A stretch of 64,000 nt of DNA from Saccharothrix sp. NRRL B-16348 (GTDB lineage Bacteria; Actinomycetota; Actinomycetes; Mycobacteriales; Pseudonocardiaceae), in the NCBI RefSeq assembly GCF_001280085.1, contig NZ_LGED01000232.1, forward strand, positions 62,001-126,000, given 5' to 3'. Made by a program: the position numbers and the translations under genes. Shown piece after piece: positions 26,941-35,163 of this stretch. The notes beneath the pieces are model-generated. The model was not told where the DNA came from, did not search any database, and was given only the letters and a program-made list of their open reading frames with translations. The first letter of the stretch is position 1. Each line of letters opens with the position of its first letter.

Positions 26941-27435
26941 ATGGAACCCGTAACCGAGCGCGAGATCCGCGCGTCGTTCGTCAACTGCACCAAGGGCGAG
27001 GCCAAGCGCCTGTCCGTGCCGGGTGACCTGTCCGCGCGGCCGTGGGACGACCTGGACTTCCTCGGCTGGCGCGATCCCGCGTCACCGCAGCGCGCCTACC
27101 TGGTGGCGCCCTCCGGTGACGGTCTGGTGGGCGTGGCCCTGCGCCTCGCCTCCCCGCACGCCGGTCAGCCGCGGCGCACCATGTGCTCGCTGTGCCTGAC
27201 CACACACCCGGGCGGCGGCGTCTCGCTGATGACGGCGCGCAAGGCGGGCCGCGACGGCCAGCAGGGCAACTCCGTCGGCGCCTACCTGTGCGCCGACCTG
27301 GCGTGCTCGCTCTACCTGCGGGGCAAGAAGGACGCCGGCCCCGGCGCGCGCCTGCACGAGTCGCTCACCGTGGCGGAACTGGCCGACCGGACCACGGCCA
27401 AGCTCACCGCCTTCCTCTCGCGCGTGACGGGCTGA
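26941..27435 (+). CDS. FBP-domain (treble-clef zinc-finger, EF-G-binding type) protein
   Basis: 164 residues. The four-Cys pattern CSLC (about 82-85) and CADLAC (about 119-124) fits the treble-clef zinc finger of the FBP C-terminal family, the fold shared with FusB-type elongation-factor-G-binding proteins. Actinobacterial members commonly sit beside a TetR gene. A role in rescuing or modulating ribosome-bound EF-G is possible from the family but untested here. The start ATG 26941 is the first residue of a well-formed domain. Divergent from its probable TetR repressor. Confidence 0.75.
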   Translation: MEPVTEREIRASFVNCTKGEAKRLSVPGDLSARPWDDLDFLGWRDPASPQRAYLVAPSGDGLVGVALRLASPHAGQPRRTMCSLCLTTHPGGGVSLMTARKAGRDGQQGNSVGAYLCADLACSLYLRGKKDAGPGARLHESLTVAELADRTTAKLTAFLSRVTG

Positions 27436-27537
27436 GCATTACTCGACATCCGATTCCGGTATGCCGTAACCGAATTCCCCATAGTCCTCCTGCGCTAGCA
27501 TCGGCGAGAGCTGATAGGCGGTTCCGGAGGGGTGCGC

Positions 27538-28236
27538 GTGGCGGTGACCAAGCTGATGGTGTGCTTAGCCAATTCCCGCAAACACCTGGGTCGGTGTGTC
27601 GCGGGCATCGCGATCGGGCGTGACGGTCCACAATGGATCCGCCCGGTCAGTGGTCGGCCGGGTCACGAGGTGTCTCCTGCGGAGCGGCAATACGGCGGCG
27701 GGGTGGAACCGCAAGTGCTGGACGTCGTCTCCGTGTCACTCGTCGGGGCTCGGCCTTTCGGCATCCATCGCGAGAACTGGCTGCTCGACCCGACGATCCG
27801 CTGGCGGCGCGTCGGCCGGATCGCGTGGCACGAGTTATGCGACTTCGAGGAAACTCCCGACATGTTATGGGTCGACGGCTACGACACGTCCACCGGCTTG
27901 AATGACCGCGTGCCGGTCGAACAGGAACCGCTGGTGGTAGACTCGATCACCTTGATCCGAGTCGCCGAGGTGACCATAGAGGTGAGCCGCGCCCATCCGC
28001 TCTCCGTCAAGTCGTCGGAGGTCAAGGCGAGGTTTCGTTACGCGGGCTCGGCGTACGCACTGAAAGTGACCGATCCGGTGTATGAAGAGAGATTCCGGGC
28101 CAAAGGGCTCGGAAAATACCGGCTGGGCGAGTCGTTCCTGACGGTGAGCCTCACCGAGGCGTTCCGGGACAACTTCTTCAAGGTGGTGGCCGCCGTGGTC
28201 GAGCGGCCGGTCGCGGAGTCCGGTGGCAGGCGATGA
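27538..28236 (+). CDS. dual OB-domain-containing protein of unknown function
   Basis: 232 residues. MVCLANSRKHLGRCVAGIAIG, WIRPVSGRPGHEVS, and a C-terminal ESFLTVSLTEAF segment match the dual-OB family, which consists of two small beta-barrels likely to bind nucleic acid or nucleotide. GTG 27538 follows GGAGG by 7 bases; GTG codons at 27532 and 27544 are alternatives. The stop overlaps the next start by ATGA, and the three genes form one operon of dual-OB, DUF488 and DUF488. Codon use is somewhat less GC-biased than in neighbours (GAATTC, TTAGCC, TTATGC codons), which may indicate transfer. No catalytic motif was recognised. Confidence 0.7.
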   Translation: MAVTKLMVCLANSRKHLGRCVAGIAIGRDGPQWIRPVSGRPGHEVSPAERQYGGGVEPQVLDVVSVSLVGARPFGIHRENWLLDPTIRWRRVGRIAWHELCDFEETPDMLWVDGYDTSTGLNDRVPVEQEPLVVDSITLIRVAEVTIEVSRAHPLSVKSSEVKARFRYAGSAYALKVTDPVYEERFRAKGLGKYRLGESFLTVSLTEAFRDNFFKVVAAVVERPVAESGGRR

Positions 28237-28847
28237 CGCCCGGTTCCGTGCTGACGATCGGGCACTCCGTGCACGACCTCGCGAACCTGGTGCGGCTGCT
28301 CCGCCGGCACAAGGTCACGGCCGTCGCCGACGTGCGCTCCGTGCCGCTCAGCCGCTTCACGCCGCAGTTCAACCGCGGCTCGATCGAGCGCGGCCTGCAG
28401 GACGCCGGCATCAAATACGCCTTCCTGGGCAAGGAACTCGGAGCGCGCACCGAAGATCTGAGTTGTTACGTCGACGGCCGGGTCCAGTACGACCTGCTGG
28501 CCAAGACGCCGGAATTCGTCGGTGGGGTCGAACGGCTCTTGAAAGGCGCGCGGGTCGAACGGATCGCGGTCATGTGCACCGAGGGTGAACCGCTGGATTG
28601 CCACCGGACGATTCTCGTGGCACGAGTGCTCGCCGGGCACGGCGTCGCGGTCGACCACATCCACGGCGACGGCAGGGTCGAGAGTCACGCCGAGGCGATG
28701 GAACGCCTCATGGCCATGTTCGGGTTGCTCGAGGAAGACCTGTTCCGCACGAGGGCGGAGCGGCTCGTCGAGGCGCTGAGTCGTCAAGAGGCGCGGATCG
28801 CGTACGTCAACGAAGAGCTTCGCGACGACGGGGCGGCGGAAGTATGA
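28233..28847 (+). CDS. DUF488-family protein
   Basis: 204 residues. The family opening (LTIGHSVHDLANLVRLLRRH, VTAVADVRSVPLSRF.PQFN) and the conserved CTEGEPLDCHRTILVA near residue 110 are present; the C-E-P-x-x-C-H-R cluster is the presumed active or binding site of DUF488. About 45 further residues form a charged helix (FRTRAERLVEALSRQEARIA). The biochemical function of DUF488 is unknown. It overlaps both neighbours by 4 bp in the dual-OB/DUF488/DUF488 operon. Confidence 0.82.
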   Translation: MTPGSVLTIGHSVHDLANLVRLLRRHKVTAVADVRSVPLSRFTPQFNRGSIERGLQDAGIKYAFLGKELGARTEDLSCYVDGRVQYDLLAKTPEFVGGVERLLKGARVERIAVMCTEGEPLDCHRTILVARVLAGHGVAVDHIHGDGRVESHAEAMERLMAMFGLLEEDLFRTRAERLVEALSRQEARIAYVNEELRDDGAAEV

Positions 28848-29281
28848 CCATCTACACCATCGGGTTCACCAAGAAGACCGCGGAGAGGTTCTTCGGACTG
28901 CTGCGCGGTTCGGGTGCGGTGGGGCTCGTGGACGTGCGGCTGAACAACGTCTCGCAATTGGCCGGTTTCGCCAAGCGGGACGACTTGAAGTACTTCCTCC
29001 GCGAGCTCTGCGGCATGTCCTACGTCCACCGGACCGAGCTGGCGCCCACGCAAGCCATGCTCGACGACTACAAGAAGCAGGGCATCGGTTGGCCGGCCTA
29101 CGCGAGCCGGTTCCTGGAGCTGATGCGGCACCGCGGCGTCGAGGACGCCGTCGCCCGCGACTCGATCGACAACGCCGTCCTGCTCTGCAGCGAGGACAAG
29201 CCCCACCAGTGCCACCGCCGGCTGGTCGCGGAGTACCTGGCGGAGCACTGGGGCGGCGTCGCGGTCGAGCACCTGGTCTGA
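28844..29281 (+). CDS. second DUF488-family protein
   Basis: 145 residues, the minimal DUF488 domain: IYTIGFTKKTAERFFGLLR, LVDVRLNNVSQLAGFAKRDDL, and LLCSEDKPHQCHRRLVAEYL with the conserved Cys-Glu...Cys-His-Arg cluster. It is not a duplicate of the preceding gene; outside the motifs the two differ strongly. Translation is coupled by ATGA. A 136-bp gap with a drop in GC follows before the MFS gene, so this probably ends the operon. Confidence 0.82.
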   Translation: MTIYTIGFTKKTAERFFGLLRGSGAVGLVDVRLNNVSQLAGFAKRDDLKYFLRELCGMSYVHRTELAPTQAMLDDYKKQGIGWPAYASRFLELMRHRGVEDAVARDSIDNAVLLCSEDKPHQCHRRLVAEYLAEHWGGVAVEHLV

Positions 29282-29418
29282 GCCGACGCTCAGGGGCGCG
29301 CGGGAGGTTCGCTGACGGAAAAAGTGAGTTGGCGTCGGGATCCTCGGAGGTAGGGTTAGTGCGTTCGGGGCGCCGTTGCCTCTTTGTCGCGCCCGTCTTT
29401 CCTCTGGGGGATCCACGC

Positions 29419-30870
29419 ATGACTTCCGCAGGTGTGTCCGACGCCGTGACGTCGCCGCCCGCGCTCACCCGCGCTGACCGCGCCGTCATCGGGGTGCTGC
29501 TGGTGGCCACGTTCGTGGTCATCCTGAACGAGACCATCATGGGTGTCGCACTGCCCGTGCTGCTGACCGAGCTCAACGTGACCGCCGCCGTCGGCCAGTG
29601 GCTGACGGCGGGCTTCCTGCTCACCATGTCGGTGGTCATCCCGATCACCGGCTACCTCATCCAACGCGTGTCGACGCGCGTGCTCTACGGCGTGGCGATG
29701 GGCCTGTTCAGCGCGGGCACGTTGCTCGCCGCGCTGGCGCCCGGCTTCGAAGTGCTCCTCGCCGCGCGCGTCGTGCAGGCCTGCGGCACGGCGATCATGC
29801 TGCCGCTGCTCATGACGACCGTCATGACGCTCGTGCCGCCCGCCCGCCGCGGCGCGGTGATGGGCAACATCTCCATCGTCATCTCCGTCGCGCCCGCCAT
29901 CGGGCCGACGGTGTCGGGCGTCGTGCTGGACCTGTTCAGCTGGCGCGCGATGTTCTGGGTCGTGCTGCCGATCTCGGTGACCGTGCTGGTGCTCGGTCTG
30001 CGCTGGGTGACGCGCATCGGCGAGGCGAGCAGCGCGCCGATCGACATCCTGTCGGTCGTGCTGTCGGTGTTCGGCTTCGGCGGCCTGGTCTACGGCCTGT
30101 CGAGCATCGGGCACAGCGGCGGCGGGTCGTCGGCCACGCTGTGGGCGTCGCTCGCGGTGGGCGTGCTGGGCATCACGGCGTTCGTGCTGCGCCAGGTGCA
30201 GCTGCAGAAGCACGAACGGGCGCTGCTGGACCTGCGCACGTTCGCGTTCCGCACGTTCACGCTGGCCAGCGCGCTGATGATGGTGATGATGGGCCTGCTG
30301 CTCGGCGTCGTCACGATCCTGCCGATCTACACCCAGAACGTGCTGGCGCTCGACCCGCTCGCCACCGGCCTCCTGCTGCTGCCGGGCGGTCTGCTGATGG
30401 GGCTGCTGTCGCCGTTCGTCGGCCGCCTCTACGACCGGGTGGGGCCGCGCGTCCTGCTCATCGTCGGCACGGTCGCCACCAGCGGCTCGCTGTGGTTCGC
30501 CACGACGTTCGACGAGGGCACGCCCACGCCGCTCGTGCTGACGTTCCACCTCGTGCTGAGCCTGGGCCTGGCGTTCTCGTTCACGCCGCTGTTCTCGTCC
30601 GGCCTCGGCGCCCTGCCCGCCCGGCTCTACTCGCACGGCAGCGCGATCTTCAGCACGACCCAGCAGCTCGCCGCCGCGGCGGGCGTGGCGTTGCTGGTCA
30701 GCGTGATGAGCGCCCGTGCCGCCGACCTGGCCACGGCCGGTGAGGCGAAGCTCGGCGCGGAGATGGGCGGCATGCACGCCGCGATCCTGCTGGCGGCGAT
30801 CCTGTCGCTGGTCGCGGTGGCCGGTTCGTTCATGATCAAGGCGGGCAAGGCGGAAGACGCCCCGCACTAG
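29419..30870 (+). CDS. MFS multidrug/metabolite exporter, DHA2 family
   Basis: 483 residues with about 14 membrane helices: ADRAVIGVLLVATFVVILNE (helix 1 with motif D1), QWLTAGFLLTMSVVIPITGYLIQR, the motif-C segment IVISVAPAIGPTVSGVVLD typical of antiporters, and continuing hydrophobic segments to the end. ATG 29419 follows GGGGG and fits the first helix. It is a stand-alone gene between the DUF488 operon and the pectate lyase, ending at a strong hairpin. It lies 3 kb from pepM; export of the phosphonate is possible but nothing in the sequence shows it. Confidence 0.88.
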   Translation: MTSAGVSDAVTSPPALTRADRAVIGVLLVATFVVILNETIMGVALPVLLTELNVTAAVGQWLTAGFLLTMSVVIPITGYLIQRVSTRVLYGVAMGLFSAGTLLAALAPGFEVLLAARVVQACGTAIMLPLLMTTVMTLVPPARRGAVMGNISIVISVAPAIGPTVSGVVLDLFSWRAMFWVVLPISVTVLVLGLRWVTRIGEASSAPIDILSVVLSVFGFGGLVYGLSSIGHSGGGSSATLWASLAVGVLGITAFVLRQVQLQKHERALLDLRTFAFRTFTLASALMMVMMGLLLGVVTILPIYTQNVLALDPLATGLLLLPGGLLMGLLSPFVGRLYDRVGPRVLLIVGTVATSGSLWFATTFDEGTPTPLVLTFHLVLSLGLAFSFTPLFSSGLGALPARLYSHGSAIFSTTQQLAAAAGVALLVSVMSARAADLATAGEAKLGAEMGGMHAAILLAAILSLVAVAGSFMIKAGKAEDAPH

Positions 30871-30889
30871 CGCCTGACCGCGGTAGTCC

Positions 30890-30938
30890 CACCGGCCCCG
30901 CGTCCACAGCCAACCAGGCTGAGGGCGCGGGGCCGGTG
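30890..30938 (+). terminator. Hairpin after the MFS gene
   Basis: Perfect 13-base arms CACCGGCCCCGCG (30890-30902) and complement (30926-30938) with a 23-base loop, 20 bases past the stop codon. Confidence 0.65.
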
Positions 30939-31066
30939 CCGTGCGGGGACCGCATTCGTGCCCGCGGCCGACCCGTCGCGGTTGTCGCAATTTGTTCATA
31001 ATTGTGAATCCGCAGATTCCTCCGGGCGAGACATTGCGTGCTTCCAAAGGTGTGCGTTAACGTGCC

Positions 31067-31080
31067 TGGGACCGCTCCCA
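31067..31080. promoter_or_regulatory. CebR/CelR-type operator upstream of pectate lyase
   Basis: TGGGACCGCTCCCA differs by one base from TGGGAGCGCTCCCA, the operator of the cello-oligosaccharide-responsive LacI-family repressors CebR/CelR in Streptomyces and Thermobifida. It lies 66-79 bp upstream of the pectate lyase start, suggesting induction by cellulose breakdown products. Confidence 0.65.
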
Positions 31081-31145
31081 GAACGAGTTTCCGCAGTTCA
31101 GAAGCGTGAACTTGGGCCGCTCTGCGTCATACCAAGGGAGAAACA

Positions 31146-32717
31146 ATGAGGTTTAACCCCTTTGTCGTCGCCACCGCAGTGGTCGCGGCACTCGCATTAC
31201 CGGGCGCCATGGCGACCGCCGCGACCACGCACCACGAGGCCGAAAGCGCGCCCGCGGTGTGCGCGGGCACGATCGACAGCAACTGGTCCGGCTACTCGGG
31301 CACGGGCTTCTGCAACGCGGACAACGCCGTCGGCGCCTCCGCCCAGTTCACCGTCACCGCGCAAGCCGCGGGCGCCGCGACGGTCCTGGTCCGGTTCGCC
31401 AACGGCGGCACGTCCGCCCGGACCGCCGACCTCGTGGTCAACGGCTCCACGGTGCAGTCGGTGTCGTTCGAGGCGACCGGCGCGTGGTCGACGTGGGTCT
31501 CGAAGACCCTGTCCGTCACGGTGCCGTCGGGCGCCACCACGATCCGGCTCAGCCCCACCACCTCGTCGGGCCTGCCGAACGTCGACTACCTGGACTTCAC
31601 CCAGGACGGCACGCCGCCGCCCGCCGACTCGCTGTACGTGGCCACCGACGGCAACGACAGCAACCCCGGCACCCTGGCCGCGCCGCTGCGCACCATCCAG
31701 CGCGGCGTCGACCTGGCCCAGCCGGGCTACACGATCCACGTCCGCGGCGGCACGTACGCGCCGAGCACCAACATCCAGCTGCTCAAGAACGGCACCGCGA
31801 GCCAGCCGATCACGTTGCGCAACCACAACGGCGAGCACGTGGTGATCGACGGCGAGAACATGCCGCACACGCCGGGCGCCGTCGGCTCCAGCATCCCGCG
31901 CCCGGAACGCGGCGCCGTGCACATCGAGGGCGACCACTGGCGGCTGATCGGCCTGGAGATCGTCCACGGCCCGTACGGCGTGTTCGGCCTGGACACCAAC
32001 AACTCCGTCTTCGACCGGCTCGTCACGCGCGACAACTACGAGTCCGGCCTGCACCTCCAGGGCTCGTCGAGCAACAACCAGATCCTCAACCTGGACGCCT
32101 ACGGCAACCGCGACCCGCGCAAGAACGGCGAGAGCGCCGACGGCCTGGCCATCAAGGAGGGCTCCGGCTCCGGCAACGTCGTGCGCGGCGCCCGCCTGTG
32201 GAACAACTCCGACGACGGCCTCGACTACTGGATGTTCTCCTCGCCGATCCTGCTGGAGAACAGCCTGGCGTGGGGCAACGGCTTCAACCGCTGGAACCTG
32301 CCCGACTTCACCGGCGACGGCAACGGGTTCAAGCTCGGCGGCAACGGCGTCGCCGCCAACCACACCGTGCGCAACACGATGACGTGGGACAACGCGGCGG
32401 GCGGCTTCGTCGACAACAACAACCCCGGCCAGCACCGGATCGAGCGCAGCACCGCGTGGGACAACCCGAAGACCGGGTTCCAGTTCGACCGCTCCGACAG
32501 CACGCTGACCAAGAACCTGGCGGCGGCCAACGGCTCGAACGTCTCGCTGGGCTCGAACTCCAGCGGCAGCGGCAACTCGTGGGACATCGGCGGCTCGTGG
32601 TCGTTCGCGAGCACGAACCCGGGCACGATCACGGGTCCGCGCACCGCCGACGGCTCGATCCCGTCCTCCACCTTCCTGCGCCCGAGCAACGGCGCGGACG
32701 TGGGAGCGCGCTTCTAG
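31146..32717 (+). CDS. secreted pectate lyase, N-terminal CBM35-like module and PL9 parallel beta-helix
   Basis: 523 residues. Signal peptide about 1-26 (VVATAVVAALALPGAMATA). About 28-152 is a CBM35/CBM6-type sandwich (HEAESA at the start, VDYLDF at the end). From about 160 (LYVATDGNDSNPGTLAAPLRTIQRGVDLA) the right-handed beta-helix begins; ESADGLAIKEGSGSGNVVRGARLWNNSDDGLDYW and GDGNGFKLGGNG are PL9-type core segments with the Asp/Lys residues expected for calcium binding and proton abstraction. It would cleave polygalacturonate by beta-elimination outside the cell. ATG 31146 has AAGGGAG upstream. A CebR-like operator upstream and a terminator downstream make it monocistronic. Confidence 0.9.
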   Translation: MRFNPFVVATAVVAALALPGAMATAATTHHEAESAPAVCAGTIDSNWSGYSGTGFCNADNAVGASAQFTVTAQAAGAATVLVRFANGGTSARTADLVVNGSTVQSVSFEATGAWSTWVSKTLSVTVPSGATTIRLSPTTSSGLPNVDYLDFTQDGTPPPADSLYVATDGNDSNPGTLAAPLRTIQRGVDLAQPGYTIHVRGGTYAPSTNIQLLKNGTASQPITLRNHNGEHVVIDGENMPHTPGAVGSSIPRPERGAVHIEGDHWRLIGLEIVHGPYGVFGLDTNNSVFDRLVTRDNYESGLHLQGSSSNNQILNLDAYGNRDPRKNGESADGLAIKEGSGSGNVVRGARLWNNSDDGLDYWMFSSPILLENSLAWGNGFNRWNLPDFTGDGNGFKLGGNGVAANHTVRNTMTWDNAAGGFVDNNNPGQHRIERSTAWDNPKTGFQFDRSDSTLTKNLAAANGSNVSLGSNSSGSGNSWDIGGSWSFASTNPGTITGPRTADGSIPSSTFLRPSNGADVGARF

Positions 32718-32743
32718 CGCCGTCGCACTGATCCTCGACCGAA

Positions 32744-32775
32744 CGGCGGGGCCGGGTGACCACCCGGCCCCGCCG
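32744..32775 (+). terminator. Terminator after the pectate lyase gene
   Basis: Perfect 15-base arms CGGCGGGGCCGGGTG (32744-32758) and complement (32761-32775), with only AC between; the loop opens to about four bases. 27 bases after the stop. Confidence 0.8.
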
Positions 32776-32818
32776 ACCCCTGTCCGCAGCGCCCCGACTC
32801 GACGCGGCCCTCCCATGT

Positions 32819-32847
32819 GCCTATAGTGCTAGGTAGCTAGTTAAATG
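32819..32847 (+). promoter_or_regulatory. AT-rich CTAG-containing promoter/operator of the GntR-ABC operon
   Basis: The stretch TGCCTATAGTGCTAGGTAGC and following TAGTTAAATG is markedly AT-rich against its surroundings and holds overlapping CTAG/TAGC elements. It ends 9 bases before the GntR start codon. YtrA-type GntR repressors usually bind such sites at their own promoters; a precise operator cannot be defined by eye. Confidence 0.4.
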
Positions 32848-32856
32848 GAGGTAGTC

Positions 32857-33249
32857 GTGATCGAGTTCCACCTGGACGGCAAGTCGGGGCTGTCGCCGTA
32901 CCAGCAACTGGTCCGACAGGTGCGGCACGCGTTGCGGCTCGGCCTGCTGAGCGAAGGCGACCAGCTGCCGAAGGTGAAGGACGTGGTGGCCGACCTCGCG
33001 ATCAACCCGAACACGGTGCTCAAGGCCTACCGCGAGCTCGAGCACGACGGCCTGGTCGCCGCCCGGCCCGGGGTGGGCACCTTCGTGACGGGCACGCTGT
33101 CCGGCACCTCGCTCGCCGCGCTCGCCCCGCTGCGCCAGGACCTGCGGCGCTGGCTCGCCAAGGCCCGCCGCGCCGGTCTGGACGAGGAGAGCATCGAGGC
33201 GTTGTTCCTCACCACGTTTCGCGCCGCGGCCAAGGAGGACATAGCGTGA
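32857..33249 (+). CDS. GntR-family regulator, YtrA subfamily
   Basis: 130 residues: an N-terminal winged helix (GLSPYQQLVRQVRHALRLGLLSEGDQLPKVKDVVADLAINPNTVLKAYRELEHDGLVAARPGVGTFV) and a short (~50-residue) C-terminal dimerisation helix pair rather than a ligand-binding domain, which defines the YtrA group. GTG 32857 follows GGAGG by 5 bases, better than ATG 32845. The stop overlaps the ABC ATPase start (GTGA). YtrA regulators normally repress the ABC transporter operon they head, often responding to cell-envelope antibiotics. Confidence 0.9.
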   Translation: MIEFHLDGKSGLSPYQQLVRQVRHALRLGLLSEGDQLPKVKDVVADLAINPNTVLKAYRELEHDGLVAARPGVGTFVTGTLSGTSLAALAPLRQDLRRWLAKARRAGLDEESIEALFLTTFRAAAKEDIA

Positions 33250-34127
33250 CCGTGCTGCGCGCCCAGGGGCTGGGCAAGAAGTACAAGCGGCGCTGGGCGT
33301 TGACCGGGTGCACGCTGGACGTCCCGGCCGGGCACGTGACCGGGCTCGTCGGCCCGAACGGCGCGGGCAAGTCCACGTTGCTCGGCCTCGCCGCGGGCAT
33401 GCTCGAACCGTCGAGCGGCACGATCGAGGTGTGCGGCGGCGTGCCGGGCAGCGGTCCGGCCCAGCTGGCGAAGGTCGGCTTCGTCGCGCAGAACACCCCG
33501 GTCTACGCGAACCTGACCGTCGAGGAGCACCTGCGCCTCGGCGCGCGTCTCAACCCCGGCTGGGACGACGAGCTGGCGCACGAGCGGATCGCGCGGATCG
33601 GGCTCGACCCGGCGCAGGCCGCGGGCAAGCTGTCCGGCGGGCAGCGCGCCCAGCTCGCGCTCACCCTCGGCATCGCGAAACGGCCCGAACTGCTGCTGCT
33701 GGACGAACCGGTCGCCTCGCTGGACCCGCTGGCGCGCCGGGAGTTCCTGCAAGACCTCATGGAAGCCGTGGCCGAGCACGGGCTGAGCGTGGTGATGTCC
33801 TCGCACCTGATCGCCGACCTGGAACGCGTCTGCGACCACCTCATCGTGCTGGTGGACTCCCGGATCCGGCTCACCGGCGACGTCGACGACCTGCTCGCCA
33901 CGCACCGCAGGCTGACCGGGCCGCGCCGGGACGTCGACACCCTGCCCGCGGACCAGCGGGTCGTCTCGGTGCGCCACACCGACCGCCAGACGACCGTGCT
34001 GGTGCGCACGGAGGCGCCGATCCTCGACCCCTCCTGGGACGTCGGCGAACTCGACCTGGAGGACCTGATCCTGGCCTACCTGACCAATCCCGGCGTCGAG
34101 CGCCCGAACCTGGGGGTCGTCCGATGA
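33246..34127 (+). CDS. ABC transporter ATP-binding protein (YtrB/NatA-like)
   Basis: 293 residues: Walker A GPNGAGKST (about 38-46), Q-loop FVAQNTPVYANLT, signature LSGGQRAQL (about 131-139), Walker B LLLLDEPVASLDP (about 153-165), and H-loop MSSHL. A C-terminal extension of about 80 residues is usual for exporters of the DrrA/NatA type. It overlaps the GntR gene by 4 bp upstream and the permease by 4 bp downstream, so the three act as a unit: repressor, ATPase, permease. Transported substrate unknown. Confidence 0.92.
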   Translation: MTVLRAQGLGKKYKRRWALTGCTLDVPAGHVTGLVGPNGAGKSTLLGLAAGMLEPSSGTIEVCGGVPGSGPAQLAKVGFVAQNTPVYANLTVEEHLRLGARLNPGWDDELAHERIARIGLDPAQAAGKLSGGQRAQLALTLGIAKRPELLLLDEPVASLDPLARREFLQDLMEAVAEHGLSVVMSSHLIADLERVCDHLIVLVDSRIRLTGDVDDLLATHRRLTGPRRDVDTLPADQRVVSVRHTDRQTTVLVRTEAPILDPSWDVGELDLEDLILAYLTNPGVERPNLGVVR

Positions 34128-35116
34128 CGTGGTTGACGTGGCGGCAGCTGCGCTTCCCGGTGGTGTCGGTGTACGCGGCGCTCGCGCTGATCGGGGTGGG
34201 GCTGGCGGTCAGCCGCCCGGTCCGGGGAGGCTTCGGCGACCAGGAGTTCCCGTACCTCGGCAGCCTGCTGGCGGTGCAGCTGCTGCCGGCCGTCCTCGGC
34301 GTGTTCTGGGGCGTGCCCATGATCACCCGCGAGCTGGAGACCGGCACGCACAACCTGGTGTGGAACCAGAGCGTCACCCGCTCCCGGTGGCTCGCGGTCA
34401 AGCTCGGCGTCGGCGTGCCGGCCGCCATGGTCGCGGCCGGCGTGCTCAGCCTCGTCGTCACCTGGTGGGCCGATCCCATCGACTCGGCGGCGGCCCTCGA
34501 AACCGAGCGGAGCTTCGAGCCCCGCATCACGCCGCTGGTGTTCGTCGCACGGGGCATCGCGCCCATCGGCTACGCCGCGTTCGCGTTCGTGCTCGGCATC
34601 GCGGTGGCGATCCTGTTGCGCCGCACGGTGACCGCGATGGCGGTGACGCTCGTCGTGTACGCCGCCGTGCAGCTGGCGGTCCCGTTCGCGGTGCGGCCGC
34701 ACGTGCTGCCGCCGGTCGAGGAGTCCGTGACGCTCACCGCCCGGAGCATCGCGGGCGTCCAGACGGAAGAGAGCCCGAACGGCTACGTGCCCCAGTCGTT
34801 GCGGGTGTTGGAACCCGCGGGCTCTTGGGTGCTGGCGAACGAGACCGTCGACGCGAACGGCGCCGTGGTGCGCCCGCTGCCCGCCGCGGTGGGCGACTGC
34901 ATGCCTGCCGAGGGGACGGAACCACCCACCCTGGCGGACCTCGACCGGATGCGCGAGTGCTTCGCCCGGCTGTCCTACCTCGGCTACCGGCAGCACCTCG
35001 CCTACCAGCCGGCGAGCCGGTTCTGGCCGGCGCAGTGGGTCGAGCTGGCGGTGTTCCTCGCGTTGTCGGCGCTGGTGACGTGGTTCTGCTTCCGCCGGCT
35101 GCGCCACCTGTCCTGA
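34124..35116 (+). CDS. ABC transporter permease
   Basis: 330 residues with about six membrane segments (VVSVYAALALIGVGLAV; SLLAVQLLPAVLGVFWGVPMI; VPAAMVAAGVLSLVVTWW; FVARGIAPIGYAAFAFVLGIAVAILL; AMAVTLVVYAAVQLAVPF; VELAVFLALSALVTWF near the C-terminus). A large outside loop of about 90 residues (about 205-300) precedes the final helix and includes two Cys. ATG 34124 overlaps the ATPase stop. It is the membrane half of the GntR-linked exporter. Confidence 0.85.
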   Translation: MTWLTWRQLRFPVVSVYAALALIGVGLAVSRPVRGGFGDQEFPYLGSLLAVQLLPAVLGVFWGVPMITRELETGTHNLVWNQSVTRSRWLAVKLGVGVPAAMVAAGVLSLVVTWWADPIDSAAALETERSFEPRITPLVFVARGIAPIGYAAFAFVLGIAVAILLRRTVTAMAVTLVVYAAVQLAVPFAVRPHVLPPVEESVTLTARSIAGVQTEESPNGYVPQSLRVLEPAGSWVLANETVDANGAVVRPLPAAVGDCMPAEGTEPPTLADLDRMRECFARLSYLGYRQHLAYQPASRFWPAQWVELAVFLALSALVTWFCFRRLRHLS

Positions 35117-35163
35117 CCTGAAGTCACCTTCGTCGGCTGATGCCCGACGTGAGAGGAAGACCC

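Noticed and set aside
29419..30870. MFS transporter as the phosphonate exporter
   Set aside because: It is 3 kb beyond pepM behind two unrelated transcription units, and nothing in the sequence links it to phosphonates.
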